Positions 15,821 through 23,231 of a stretch of DNA of 64,000 nt are shown here, in pieces (the stretch's first letter is position 1; each line of letters begins with the position of its first letter). Where the stretch lies: the NCBI RefSeq assembly GCF_900478135.1, contig NZ_LS483470.1:2662501-2726500 (forward strand), written 5' to 3'. The position numbers were made by a program, and so were the translations under genes. Under the pieces are notes generated by a model. That model did not search any database and was not told the DNA's origin. It was given only the letters and a program-made list of their open reading frames with translations. Origin of the DNA: Leminorella richardii. GTDB lineage: Bacteria > Pseudomonadota > Gammaproteobacteria > Enterobacterales > Enterobacteriaceae.

Positions 15821-16903
15821 TTACTGTAGTTCGTATGACAGATTGCCGTCGATGTTGGTTAAGTGGATAGCGCCAGCCAGGCGGGCGGAGAACGACAGGT
15901 TCAGCACGCGGGCGGCCTTGTCCTGGAACGGAACCTCAACGCTTCTGGGATAAGTCACCACGAAGCCTTTGACGCTATTGCCGTCAGCGTCGATTTCGTC
16001 CGGCGCGATGCCGCCCACGCGCTGTCCTTCCATCAGACAGCCGGTCAAATTGTTGACAATCAGCGCGATGCCGCCGTCGGTGTAAGGCACCTTATTGCGG
16101 TTGATCATCAGCGTACTCAGGCTGGTCTGAATGGTATCTGCCAACCAGTCGCGGAAGCGGATCACGTCGACCCACTCGCCGCTAACCACTTTGCCCGGCG
16201 TCGTCAGGTAAATTTGCGGCGCAAAGCGCTCAAAGGTGTTGCCGCCCTTCTTGACGATGGTCTGCTGTTCGGTTGCGCTCCAGTCGGAAGCCTGAACGCC
16301 AGAAAGCTGTTTCAGTGCCCAGGTTTCACCACCCGGAGCGATGGTAAAGCAGCGCCCCATCCAGGCCATCTCCAGATACTGGTCTGCCGCGTGTTTATCA
16401 ACGATAACCGCCGTGCGCAGAAAGCGTTTTTCCATCAGGCGAGACACAATGTCCGCTGAGCTGGAAGCATCAACGATGTCTTCGTCAGCGCTGGAGGTAA
16501 AGAAGATCTTGGTTTGCGTTTCTGCCCACTCTGCGGCAGCCATTTGCAGAGCGGCATCGCGCTTAGTCAGAGCAAAGCCGTACCAGTTGGCGTCTTCCGC
16601 CTGAATGGCGCTCAGCTGAGCACTCATAGAAGCCGCCTCTACTTCACTGTCAGCGGCAACGTCCAGTCGGCCTACTTTGCACATCTGCGGGCGCGGCGTT
16701 TGGCTGAATACTGCCTGCAGCGCTTTTAAAACGTCGGCGGGCAGATTGTCCTCAACGGCTGCGTTGTAGTCCTGATAGACGCGAACGCGCTCAGAAAACG
16801 CAGTCAGCGGAGCAACAATCATAGGCACACCAAATACGCCGCGCGCAACGCTGGTCGTACTCAGAGCAATATTTACGTTCACAATTTGATTCAGAGAACC
16901 CAT
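15821..16903 (-). CDS. Contractile tail sheath, DUF3383 family
   Basis: A 360-residue sheath protein of the DUF3383 type (IVNVNIALSTTSVARGVFGVPM start; FRDWLADTIQTSLSTLMI; NLSFSARLAGAIHLTNIDG at the C-terminus). The presence of a sheath shows the particle is a contractile (R-type) tail and not a flexible F-type. It starts 4 bases downstream of the tail-terminator gene. Confidence 0.92.
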   Translation of the reverse strand: MGSLNQIVNVNIALSTTSVARGVFGVPMIVAPLTAFSERVRVYQDYNAAVEDNLPADVLKALQAVFSQTPRPQMCKVGRLDVAADSEVEAASMSAQLSAIQAEDANWYGFALTKRDAALQMAAAEWAETQTKIFFTSSADEDIVDASSSADIVSRLMEKRFLRTAVIVDKHAADQYLEMAWMGRCFTIAPGGETWALKQLSGVQASDWSATEQQTIVKKGGNTFERFAPQIYLTTPGKVVSGEWVDVIRFRDWLADTIQTSLSTLMINRNKVPYTDGGIALIVNNLTGCLMEGQRVGGIAPDEIDADGNSVKGFVVTYPRSVEVPFQDKAARVLNLSFSARLAGAIHLTNIDGNLSYELQ

Positions 16904-16907
16904 TGTT

Positions 16908-17405
16908 TTACCTCGTTATGTTAAAAGTAATATCGCCGCCGTCGGTGGCGGCCTGAACACGCTCAATGACGCTTACTGCGTCTTTGATTGTTACGGAATA
17001 GTGGATAAAAAAGCTTAGGTAGGTCTCTGAATTCGGCGTCCATTGGGCGTCTTCCTTCATTTCCGTTTTAAGCAAAGGACTTCCCTCTATTCCAATTTGT
17101 GCCAGCTGAAAACGCTCTGACACAGAAATCTTTCTGAAGCCGTCAATCAGCGGGGTCAGCACAGCGGCAGCCTCACCGCCAACGCAATGCACGGCGATTT
17201 CAGCGCGCCGCTGACCGCGCAGTATCAAATTGCCGTCTTCATCAACGGTTCTCACCAGCTCGTCTCCCATGCCCAGCGCAGAACAAGAGACGATACTCAG
17301 TTCAGCGTAGGGCTCAGGAGGCGGCGTTTCGCCCTTTACGATCAGGGCGACGCTCAGCAACGGCTGCAGATGCGCCTGTAGCCGCTGTTCAATGGTTGTT
17401 GCCAT
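16908..17405 (-). CDS. Tail terminator-like protein (LIC_12616 family)
   Basis: A 165-residue protein, first of the structural operon. I chose the ATG at 17405 (MATTIEQRLQAHLQPLL), which follows GAGG; the longer frame upstream runs through a terminator hairpin and is not credible. Features include VALIVKGETPPPEPYAEL, LRGQRRAEIAVHCVGG and TYLSFFIHYSVTIKD. In phages, proteins of this type cap the finished tail and receive the head. In a headless tailocin it would simply cap the tube. Confidence 0.8.
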   Translation of the reverse strand: MATTIEQRLQAHLQPLLSVALIVKGETPPPEPYAELSIVSCSALGMGDELVRTVDEDGNLILRGQRRAEIAVHCVGGEAAAVLTPLIDGFRKISVSERFQLAQIGIEGSPLLKTEMKEDAQWTPNSETYLSFFIHYSVTIKDAVSVIERVQAATDGGDITFNITR

Positions 17406-17440
17406 AGAAACCTCAGAGATGAATATGGATGATGACAAAA

Positions 17441-17475
17441 CAGGAAAAAGAAAAGGCCCTGCGAGCTGCGGGGCC
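17441..17475 (-). terminator. Second leader terminator of the structural operon
   Basis: On the minus strand GGCCCCGC ... GCAGGGCC is followed by TTTTCTTTTT, about 35 bases before the first structural gene. Transcripts from the upstream promoter must pass it. Confidence 0.7.
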
Positions 17476-17654
17476 AAAGAGTAGTACATCAACGAAGGCT
17501 AAACGCCAGACCGTCGGGCTGAGACCTTTTTATGCATCGTAGCCCAAACGTGCACTATGACTGCAGCTACGTCAGCGCTCCCTTTAGCGCTTCGCCCCAT
17601 GGGGAGGATGTACCAAAAAAGCCAGAATCCTCTCTTTCTTGTGCGCCAAAAAGC

Positions 17655-17679
17655 AAAAAGCCCGCATAGCTATGCGGGC
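17655..17679 (-). terminator. Promoter-proximal terminator of the structural operon
   Basis: A near-perfect hairpin (GCCCGCATAG / CTATGCGGGC) flanked by A and T runs, beginning about 42 bases after the predicted transcription start of the promoter at 17728-17755. It could work in either direction, but its place suggests antitermination control. Confidence 0.8.
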
Positions 17680-17712
17680 TTTTTGTTAACAACGTTTAAG
17701 ATAGAGTTTTAC

Positions 17713-17779
17713 GACTTTATAGTGGTTATTATACCTGATAATCAGATTAATTCAACCCCTAAAAGTTGTTTTTAACAAC
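17713..17779 (-). promoter_or_regulatory. Late promoter element A (structural operon)
   Basis: On the minus strand a -35 (TTGAAT, 17755-17750), 16-bp spacer (TAATCTGATTATCAGG) and -10 (TATAAT, 17733-17728) are followed by CACTATAAAGTC, a second -10-like element suitable for a sigma-dependent pause. Upstream lies a GTTGT-N5-ACAAC inverted repeat and a CAAC-N8-GTTG repeat touching the -35. The whole element recurs at 19666-19733. Confidence 0.75.
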
Positions 17780-17862
17780 AAAAAAGAAAATAATTAAAAC
17801 AAGGCCAATCATAAAGCCCACAACTAAAAAGATAACAGCCGGCTAACCGCAGGAAATCAGAA

Positions 17863-18156
17863 CTAAATGCGAATAGGCTTAAGCGTCAACACTCGGATAA
17901 GCCCCTGTACAGCAACCGTAAGATAAAAGAGAGGAACAAATATTACCCCAATGACCAACAGCATCAGACCTAGCGCAAGCAAAAGTGCGACAGTGCTATC
18001 TGGGCTGGTGACATTCATAAGACCGTTGGCTAAACCTTCAATAAAAGGAACCTGCTGAAATCGTGCATATAGCCAGGCGGCTCCAGAAAGCACAGCTCCA
18101 AGCCAAAATGACAGCCAGCAAACGGCCGCAGTGAAAGAAACGCCATTGGTTCTCAT
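17863..18156 (-). CDS. Small membrane protein at the end of the lysis cassette
   Basis: A 97-residue protein I do not recognise. It has two hydrophobic regions: about residues 9-31 (AAVCWLSFWLGAVLSGAAWLY) and a long one at about 55-88 (VALLLALGLMLLVIGVIFV, FYLTVAVQGLI), so two or three membrane segments are likely. It is the last gene after Rz1 and before the structural promoter. It may be an antiholin, an immunity/exclusion factor or an unrelated cargo gene; the sequence does not decide. Confidence 0.65.
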   Translation of the reverse strand: MRTNGVSFTAAVCWLSFWLGAVLSGAAWLYARFQQVPFIEGLANGLMNVTSPDSTVALLLALGLMLLVIGVIFVPLFYLTVAVQGLIRVLTLKPIRI

Positions 18157-18234
18157 TAGGTTATTCCTTTAAAGAGAGCAGGATAATGCGAAGTGTCCTA
18201 TATTAACGAAAAACGCTTAATCGCAAACGGACTT

Positions 18235-18459
18235 TTACTGATTCAAAATTTCTCTGACTCCCCGTAGCCGCTCATTACACTGCTCGATAGCCACCAACAG
18301 TTCAACCACATAACCAGGATAATCGCCGTAGTTTCTTACCCGATATTCCGGCGCCTCACAGGGTTGAAACAGGCTATTGGGCACCGGTAGCGGCATTAAC
18401 GGAGGAGACTCTGTCGCGCAGCCGCTCAGTAACAGCATCAGGAACGCGCTGGCTCGCAC
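18235..18459 (-). CDS. Outer-membrane spanin lipoprotein Rz1
   Basis: A 74-residue lipoprotein nested out of frame in the end of the Rz gene, the classical Rz/Rz1 arrangement. A GTG start gives MRASAFLMLLLSGCATES, with lipobox LLSGC and a mature lipid-anchored Cys. The proline-rich stretch (PPLMPLPVP) after the Cys is typical. It joins with Rz to fuse the inner and outer membranes in the last step of lysis. The longer in-frame ORF upstream lacks a signal peptide and is rejected. Confidence 0.82.
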   Translation of the reverse strand: MRASAFLMLLLSGCATESPPLMPLPVPNSLFQPCEAPEYRVRNYGDYPGYVVELLVAIEQCNERLRGVREILNQ

Positions 18460-18736
18460 AGGGGACAGTCCGCTGTGCTTCGTCAAGCTCTGCGCGAAGT
18501 CTTCCCGCTTCGCGATCGCTTTCACTTTTTTTCTTCGCCACATCGTCTAGCACCTCCTGAATTCTTGTGTATTGACGCCTAAGCGCTTCACCACTGGCTC
18601 TCTCGGTGCTCAGTTCGCTCTCAGTCTGTTCCAGTCTGACGGCGAGGGACTTCATTTGCCCAAAAGTCCACCAGAGAGCCAGCCCCAATAGAACAATCAT
18701 GACGCCAGGCGCGGCATACTTAACGAGTGCATTCAT
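18374..18736 (-). CDS. Inner-membrane spanin Rz
   Basis: A 120-residue protein with one N-terminal membrane segment (about residues 9-27, APGVMIVLLGLALWWTFG) followed by a periplasmic coiled coil (SLAVRLEQTESELSTERASG to about residue 90). Its start overlaps the endolysin stop by 4 bases. Partner of the Rz1 lipoprotein encoded within its 3' end. Confidence 0.87.
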   Translation of the reverse strand: MNALVKYAAPGVMIVLLGLALWWTFGQMKSLAVRLEQTESELSTERASGEALRRQYTRIQEVLDDVAKKKSESDREAGRLRAELDEAQRTVPCASQRVPDAVTERLRDRVSSVNAATGAQ

Positions 18737-19158
18737 GATTCAAACATCCGCTTTTCCAGCCGACGGCGGCGCTCCAGCCCGGCAAACCGTTTCCCGTTGG
18801 CAAACACCCAGCGAGAAAACTCCTCGGCAGCGCCCACATAGTCCCGCCCGTTGAGCTTACGCAGCAGCGTAGAAGTACTCAGCGCTCGAGTGCCGCAGTT
18901 GAAGGCGAAAGAGACTAGCGCGTCAAACTGCCCCTGAGTGAGGGGAACCCGCGCCAGAATGCGAACGTCCTGCTCTACGCGAACTAAGTCTGCCTTTAGA
19001 TAGCGCTCCGCCTGAGCCTGAGAAATCTCATCGTTCGGCCTGACGCCCGAAGTATGACCATAGCCGATGGTCCAAACGCCTGCCGGGCAGAGGTAGGCTT
19101 TTAATCGGCAGGATTCAAAAGACTTAATCAGGTCAACACCCTGCTGACTAATCATCAT
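18733..19158 (-). CDS. Endolysin, phage-type lysozyme (GH24)
   Basis: A 141-residue glycoside hydrolase 24 enzyme that cuts the glycan strands of peptidoglycan. The catalytic segment reads FESCRLKAYLCPAGVWTIGYGHT across two lines of motif: Glu at residue 15, Cys at 24 in the place of the T4 Asp 20, and Thr at 30, as is usual for this branch. There is no signal-anchor sequence, so release needs the holin. I chose the ATG at 19158, which has GGGAG upstream and overlaps the holin end; the second ATG at 19155 is equally possible. Confidence 0.92.
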   Translation of the reverse strand: MMISQQGVDLIKSFESCRLKAYLCPAGVWTIGYGHTSGVRPNDEISQAQAERYLKADLVRVEQDVRILARVPLTQGQFDALVSFAFNCGTRALSTSTLLRKLNGRDYVGAAEEFSRWVFANGKRFAGLERRRRLEKRMFES

Positions 19159-19465
19159 GTCGCTCTTCTCCCAGTCGCTTAAGAAAGCGCTTTTCCAGCA
19201 GCTTGATAAACTCAGCACCGGACCACCCCGCCAGCCCCGCCATACCGCCGGCAAATTCGGCGGCCCAGTGGTAGTAGCTGGCCATCAGTAACACCATGGC
19301 ACCCGTGAAAACGGCAACAACGGCCTGAAGAAACAGAATCGACCAGCGAAACTCCTCCCCGTTCAGGATCCGATAGGCGTAGCTTGCAACAGCGCCAAGT
19401 AGCGTCATTGCGAGTACCAGTACGTGACTAATAACGTTGTAACTTTGTAGTTCTTTCATTGGCAT
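19148..19465 (-). CDS. Holin
   Basis: A 105-residue protein with three hydrophobic segments (about residues 11-34 VISHVLVLAMTLLGAVASYAY, 39-64 LFLQAVVAVFTGAMVLLM, 69-85) and a charged C-terminus (KLLEKRFLKRLGEERHDD), the pattern of lambda-like class I holins. The ATG at 19465 has GGGGGA upstream; the longer reading would run through a terminator hairpin. It opens the inner membrane for the endolysin encoded next. Confidence 0.85.
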   Translation of the reverse strand: MPMKELQSYNVISHVLVLAMTLLGAVASYAYRILNGEEFRWSILFLQAVVAVFTGAMVLLMASYYHWAAEFAGGMAGLAGWSGAEFIKLLEKRFLKRLGEERHDD

Positions 19466-19512
19466 GAAGTTCCCCCTGAAAAATAGGAATAGAAAAAATG
19501 AAAAAAAGGCAT

Positions 19513-19535
19513 AAAAAAACCTCCCGAAGGAGGTT
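19513..19535 (-). terminator. Second leader terminator of the lysis operon
   Basis: On the minus strand AACCTCC TTCG GGAGGTT is followed by a run of Ts: a UUCG tetraloop hairpin, about 48 bases before the holin start. Confidence 0.78.
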
Positions 19536-19610
19536 GAAAGTGAGTGAATGGCTATCGGCAATAATTTCATCGTGCCGAATACACAAACCTAACGGTGCTC
19601 GTAGAGCAAC

Positions 19611-19634
19611 AAAAAAGCCCACAACGATGTGGGC
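19611..19634 (-). terminator. Promoter-proximal terminator of the lysis operon
   Basis: On the minus strand GCCCACA TCGT TGTGGGC is followed by TTTTTT, about 40 bases after the predicted start of transcription from element B. Confidence 0.82.
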
Positions 19635-19665
19635 TGCTTAACACTGAATCTGGATACATAAAGAT

Positions 19666-19733
19666 GACTTTATAGTGCCTACTATACCTTATAATCAGAT
19701 TAAATCAACTATTTTAAGTTGTTTTTACAACTT
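19666..19733 (-). promoter_or_regulatory. Late promoter element B (lysis operon)
   Basis: On the minus strand a -35 (TTGATT, 19708-19703), 16-bp spacer (TAATCTGATTATAAGG) and -10 (TATAGT, 19686-19681) are followed by CACTATAAAGTC as in element A. Upstream is the palindrome AAGTTGT-TTTT-ACAACTT and a CAAC-N8-GTTG repeat. Confidence 0.75.
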
Positions 19734-19755
19734 TATTTTACTGCTGTCCGATCGT

Positions 19756-19783
19756 AAAAATGCCGCTTTTCACTGCGGCATTT
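19756..19783 (-). terminator. Terminator after the antiterminator gene
   Basis: A stem AAATGCCGC / GCGGCATTT with an 8-base loop and a T run on the minus strand, 30 bases after the stop codon of the Q-like gene. It separates the regulatory transcript from the late promoter. Confidence 0.78.
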
Positions 19784-19812
19784 GATGAACATTGACATAG
19801 AAAGAGGATTTT

Positions 19813-20172
19813 CTAGGCGGAGAACGCCTCCCCAGTTTGGACAAAAATTTGCCCGGCAATAAACGCCTCGGCAATTCGCAAAATGCCCGCCACATAGCTC
19901 TGTGCTTTCCCCAGCTGCTTTGCCAGTTTTGACTGACTAATTCGATAAACATAGTGTGCAATCACTAGCTTATAGGCAAGGCTATCAAAATGACGTAGAC
20001 CAGCGACGGCAGAATCCACCACCATTCCCTGGCTGTCATCCGTGCGAAAAAGCGCTGAAGATTCGGCCGGTAAAGATGCCTGAAAGGTCACGTTAACCTT
20101 GGCATAGTCGGTGCCAACACCACAGCGAGCCCAGTTTCCCCACATCTCTAATGTCGTTTTAATACTGTTCAT
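19813..20172 (-). CDS. Late antiterminator, Q21 type (Phage_antitermQ)
   Basis: A 119-residue protein resembling the short Q proteins of phage 21 and Shiga-toxin phages: an N-terminal LEMWGNWAR motif, a central helix region (MVVDSAVAGLRHFD), then a helix-turn-helix-like segment (YKLVIAHYVYRISQSKLAKQLGKAQSYVAGIL). Q21-type proteins bind next to a late promoter, join paused RNA polymerase and let it pass terminators. Two suitable promoter-terminator pairs lie downstream. The gene diverges from the repressor gene. Confidence 0.82.
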   Translation of the reverse strand: MNSIKTTLEMWGNWARCGVGTDYAKVNVTFQASLPAESSALFRTDDSQGMVVDSAVAGLRHFDSLAYKLVIAHYVYRISQSKLAKQLGKAQSYVAGILRIAEAFIAGQIFVQTGEAFSA

Positions 20173-20188
20173 TCACTCCCCCGATAAC

Positions 20189-20258
20189 ACAACCATTAGT
20201 TGTAAAACTATAGTAATAGATAATTATCGGTTGATCAACACAAATTAGTTGTTATAGT
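20189..20258 (+). promoter_or_regulatory. Repressor operator region and rightward promoter
   Basis: Two 15-bp operator-like sequences lie between the Q-like and repressor genes: ACAAC-CATTA-GTTGT (20189-20203, perfect arms) and ACACA-AATTA-GTTGT (20238-20252). The second fills the spacer of a promoter for the repressor gene: TTGATC at 20231-20236, 16 bp, TATAGT at 20253-20258. A minus-strand -10 (TATAGT, 20212-20207) next to the first operator may serve the Q-like gene, though I see no good -35 for it. Confidence 0.65.
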
Positions 20259-20311
20259 AGATGTACGTTTCGTGACGATTTCCAGACCCGATTACATCAA
20301 GAGAGAGCCTT

Positions 20312-21028
20312 ATGCAAACGCTAGCAGAACGCGTCGCCTGGAGACGTGAACAGTTAGGCCTGAGTCAAAAAACGCTGGCGGAAAAAATCCAGGTCAGTCA
20401 GCAGTCGATAAATAAAATAGAGTCTGGGCAGACTCGTGCGCCACGCAGCATAGATAAACTGGCCGAAGCGCTAGATGTCACACCCCAGTGGCTGATGTTC
20501 GGTGAGGGTCAGGTTCGCATTAAGTCTGCAGACGTCTATGACTCTGAAATAAAGGCCAGCAGCCTGAAAGTTGAAGAGTGGGAATCCATGAACCATGACA
20601 AAGATGAGTTCATTGAGGTTTCTATGCTTAACGTTGAAGCCGCCTGTGGCGACGGCACCATGGCGGAAAACGAGCACGAGATTTATGCACTCCCCTTCCG
20701 CCGCTATACGCTACGCAGAATGGGCGTAAACGCCCGCAACGCGCGCGTGGTCAGGGTTATAGGTAACAGCATGGCGCCCATGCTTCGCAGCGGTGATGTG
20801 GTAGGAATAGACACAGCCAACCACTCACAGATTGTTGACGGTGACCTTTACGCTATTCGCGACGGCAACCTAATCCGCGTCAAGCAATTAGTGCCTCGCC
20901 CCGACGGCGGCATTATTATCAAAAGCTTTAATAATACCGACTACCCTGACGAGCAATTAAGCCGAGAAGAGTTCGAACAAAGAATCCACATTATTGGTCG
21001 AGTGTTTTGGTCGTCTACGCTTTGGTAA
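20312..21028 (+). CDS. LexA-like S24 repressor (CI-type)
   Basis: A 238-residue repressor. The N-terminal XRE helix-turn-helix (about residues 5-60, QKTLAEKIQVSQQSINKIESG) is linked to a C-terminal S24 peptidase domain. The autocleavage site is probably Cys 112-Gly 113 (EAACGDG), with nucleophile Ser 153 in GNSMAP and base Lys 191 in IRVKQL. RecA-stimulated self-cleavage after DNA damage would relieve repression, making the tailocin SOS-inducible. It is the only rightward gene of the module outside the invertible segment. Confidence 0.92.
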   Translation: MQTLAERVAWRREQLGLSQKTLAEKIQVSQQSINKIESGQTRAPRSIDKLAEALDVTPQWLMFGEGQVRIKSADVYDSEIKASSLKVEEWESMNHDKDEFIEVSMLNVEAACGDGTMAENEHEIYALPFRRYTLRRMGVNARNARVVRVIGNSMAPMLRSGDVVGIDTANHSQIVDGDLYAIRDGNLIRVKQLVPRPDGGIIIKSFNNTDYPDEQLSREEFEQRIHIIGRVFWSSTLW

Positions 21029-21046
21029 TTGTCTTACCCATCTCTC

Positions 21047-21072
21047 GCCGCCCTTAAGGGCGGCCTCTTCTT
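21047..21072 (+). terminator. Terminator after the repressor gene
   Basis: A GCCGCCCTTAAGGGCGGC hairpin followed by a pyrimidine/T-rich stretch, 18 bases after the stop codon. It marks the end of the tailocin module. Confidence 0.7.
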
Positions 21073-21303
21073 ACCCTATATAGGCCGCTTTCAACCCTGC
21101 CCTTAACCCCGAATTTACGCACTCTAAGTGTATTTCTTTGCACGCGTCAATAAAGTCGCAGAAAAACGTTGCAAACGCGTTGTAATAATGCATTAAATTA
21201 ATCAACACACATTAATCATCTAAAAAAACTAAAACAAATAATATTTACTAGCTGGTAATAATACAGTTATAATACAACAATACCAAAAAGGAGAAGAGTG
21301 CAC

Positions 21304-21810
21304 ATGGGAAGTTCATTTTCACCAACGGAAGATATATTAAACCTATATTTATCAATGCAGGATGATTTTCCTTACGAAGAAATTCATCTAACCCGCCTTA
21401 ACATGCATACCTATTCAAAGCTGCTTGATTATCGCAATAAAAACTTTAAATCTCTGGGTATTAACGAAACGCTTTTCATGGCGCTTGTCATTCTAAATAC
21501 TCAAGAAAATAAGTCTATCCAACCCTCAGAGCTAAGCCTTGCTTTAGGTTCATCAAGAACTAACGCAACACGTATCGCTGATGACTTGGAGAAAAAAGGT
21601 TGGATCGTTCGTAAGGAAAGCGATCGCGATCGCCGCTGTTTGCACCTGTTTTTAACTCAGTCCGGTCAAGACTTTTTAAATAGTCTTCTTCCGCAGCAAA
21701 ACTCTAACCTGCTAAAAATTTGGTCTGCATTTACCAAAGAAGAACGTCAGCAGCTAGAAATGCTAAACCGCAAACTGCTAACACGTTTAGAGACGCTCGA
21801 CCCCGCCTAA
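21304..21810 (+). CDS. emrR: MarR-family repressor of the EmrAB pump
   Basis: A 168-residue MarR-family regulator closely resembling E. coli EmrR/MprA: MGSSFSPTED start, EIHLTRLNMHTYSKLL, then the winged-helix core LGINETLFMALVILNTQE, LGSSRTNATRIADDLEKKGW and the SDRDRRCLHL wing. It represses emrAB until hydrophobic uncouplers or drugs bind. I prefer the ATG at 21304 by homology; the GTG six bases upstream is closer to the AAGGAG site and cannot be excluded. A 242-bp gap precedes emrA. Confidence 0.93.
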   Translation: MGSSFSPTEDILNLYLSMQDDFPYEEIHLTRLNMHTYSKLLDYRNKNFKSLGINETLFMALVILNTQENKSIQPSELSLALGSSRTNATRIADDLEKKGWIVRKESDRDRRCLHLFLTQSGQDFLNSLLPQQNSNLLKIWSAFTKEERQQLEMLNRKLLTRLETLDPA

Positions 21811-22052
21811 CGATGACTTAATCGTTATCTCAGGCTGTGCTCCCTGACGTTTTGCCCTCAGCGAGCCGTAAGGAAGCGCAGCCTAACTGATTTTTCTGTT
21901 TAGCTTTATATGCGTTTACTCAATACAACGCGAAATATCCGAATAATTCTCCTGCCCTATCGTCTAAAATACTTATAAACTACATCGTTAACATATACGC
22001 TACACGGCTTTTAATAAGCCCTTTTCAATCGTTATATTGAAGGTAATACTGA

Positions 22053-23231
22053 ATGTCCGCGGATACTTCTGCCCCGCAGCCCAATAGTAAGAAGCGTTCA
22101 CGCAAGCTGGCAATGACGCTGGCGGCTACGCTGTTTATCGCTATTGGCGCTGGTTACGCCGTTTACTGGTTTGTTGCCCTTCGTCATCATCAAACGACAG
22201 ATGACGCCTATGTGGCCGGCAATCAGGTTCAAATCATGTCGCAAATAACCGGTAACGTGGCGGCAATTTATGCAGACAACACTGATAGAGTAAAAAAAGG
22301 CGACGTTCTGGTCATGCTTGACCAAACCGATGCCCTTCAGGCGTATGAGCGTGCGCAAACTGCGCTGGCCAACAGCGTGCGTCAAACGCACCAGCTGATT
22401 ATTAACAACCGCCAGCTGAAAGCGAATATTGCGCTCAAAACCACCTCTCTAAATCAGGCCTTAGCAGACCTAAGCCGCCGCGAGACGCTGGGAAAAACCG
22501 GCGCTATTGGTAAAGAAGAGCTGCAGCACGCTAGAGACGCCGCCGCCAGTGCCCGCGCCGAGCTGGAAGTCGCCCAGCAGCAATATCACTCTAACAACGC
22601 TCTGGTGTTAAACACGCCGCTGGAGCAGCATCCTTCGGTTTTACACGCTTCATCACAGCTTCGTGACGCTTGGCTAACGCTGCAAAGAACTAAAGTTGTT
22701 GCCCCCATTGACGGCTATGTTTCTCGCCGCAGCGTACAGGTTGGCGCACAAATTTCAGCTAATGCGCCTCTGATGGTGATCGTTCCTGCCGATCAGATTT
22801 GGGTTGATGCCAACTTTAAAGAAACTCAGCTGGCCAATATGCGTATTGGCCAGCCTGTCGAACTGATCAGCGACTTTTACGGTGATGACGTTGTTTACGA
22901 AGGCACGATTGTAGGCCTAGATATGGGTACCGGCAGCGCGTTTTCACTACTTCCCGCACAGAACGCCACCGGCAACTGGATTAAAGTCGTTCAGCGCCTG
23001 CCCGTCAGGATAGCTCTGGATCCTCAGCAGATCGCCAAACACCCCCTCCGCATTGGTCTCTCGATGGAAGCGACCGTCGATACGCAAGACCAGCAGGGTG
23101 AAGTGTTAGCACAAACTCCTCGAAATGCGGTGGTCTATCAGACAGACGCCCTGACCTACTCTCTTGAGCCGGTTAACGAGCTGATTGCCAAGATAATTCG
23201 CGATAATGCCGGGCAGCCTGAAGATAAATGA
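22053..23231 (+). CDS. emrA: Multidrug efflux membrane fusion protein EmrA
   Basis: A 392-residue periplasmic adaptor (HlyD family). Layout: cytoplasmic N-terminus, one membrane segment (about residues 20-43, AMTLAATLFIAIGAGYAVYW), a lipoyl half (TTDDAYVAGNQVQIMSQITG), a long helical hairpin (about residues 95-185), then the second lipoyl half and beta-barrel (RTKVVAPIDGYVSRRSVQVG). It bridges the inner-membrane transporter EmrB to an outer-membrane TolC-type channel. The stop overlaps the emrB start by 4 bases. Confidence 0.95.
   Translation: MSADTSAPQPNSKKRSRKLAMTLAATLFIAIGAGYAVYWFVALRHHQTTDDAYVAGNQVQIMSQITGNVAAIYADNTDRVKKGDVLVMLDQTDALQAYERAQTALANSVRQTHQLIINNRQLKANIALKTTSLNQALADLSRRETLGKTGAIGKEELQHARDAAASARAELEVAQQQYHSNNALVLNTPLEQHPSVLHASSQLRDAWLTLQRTKVVAPIDGYVSRRSVQVGAQISANAPLMVIVPADQIWVDANFKETQLANMRIGQPVELISDFYGDDVVYEGTIVGLDMGTGSAFSLLPAQNATGNWIKVVQRLPVRIALDPQQIAKHPLRIGLSMEATVDTQDQQGEVLAQTPRNAVVYQTDALTYSLEPVNELIAKIIRDNAGQPEDK

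Noticed and set aside
15863..16459. 198-codon plus-strand ORF
   Set aside because: Antisense shadow of the sheath gene.
2451..21028. A complete temperate prophage
   Set aside because: No integrase, replication, terminase, portal or capsid gene is present in the contiguous locus, and I saw no att-like direct repeats at its ends.
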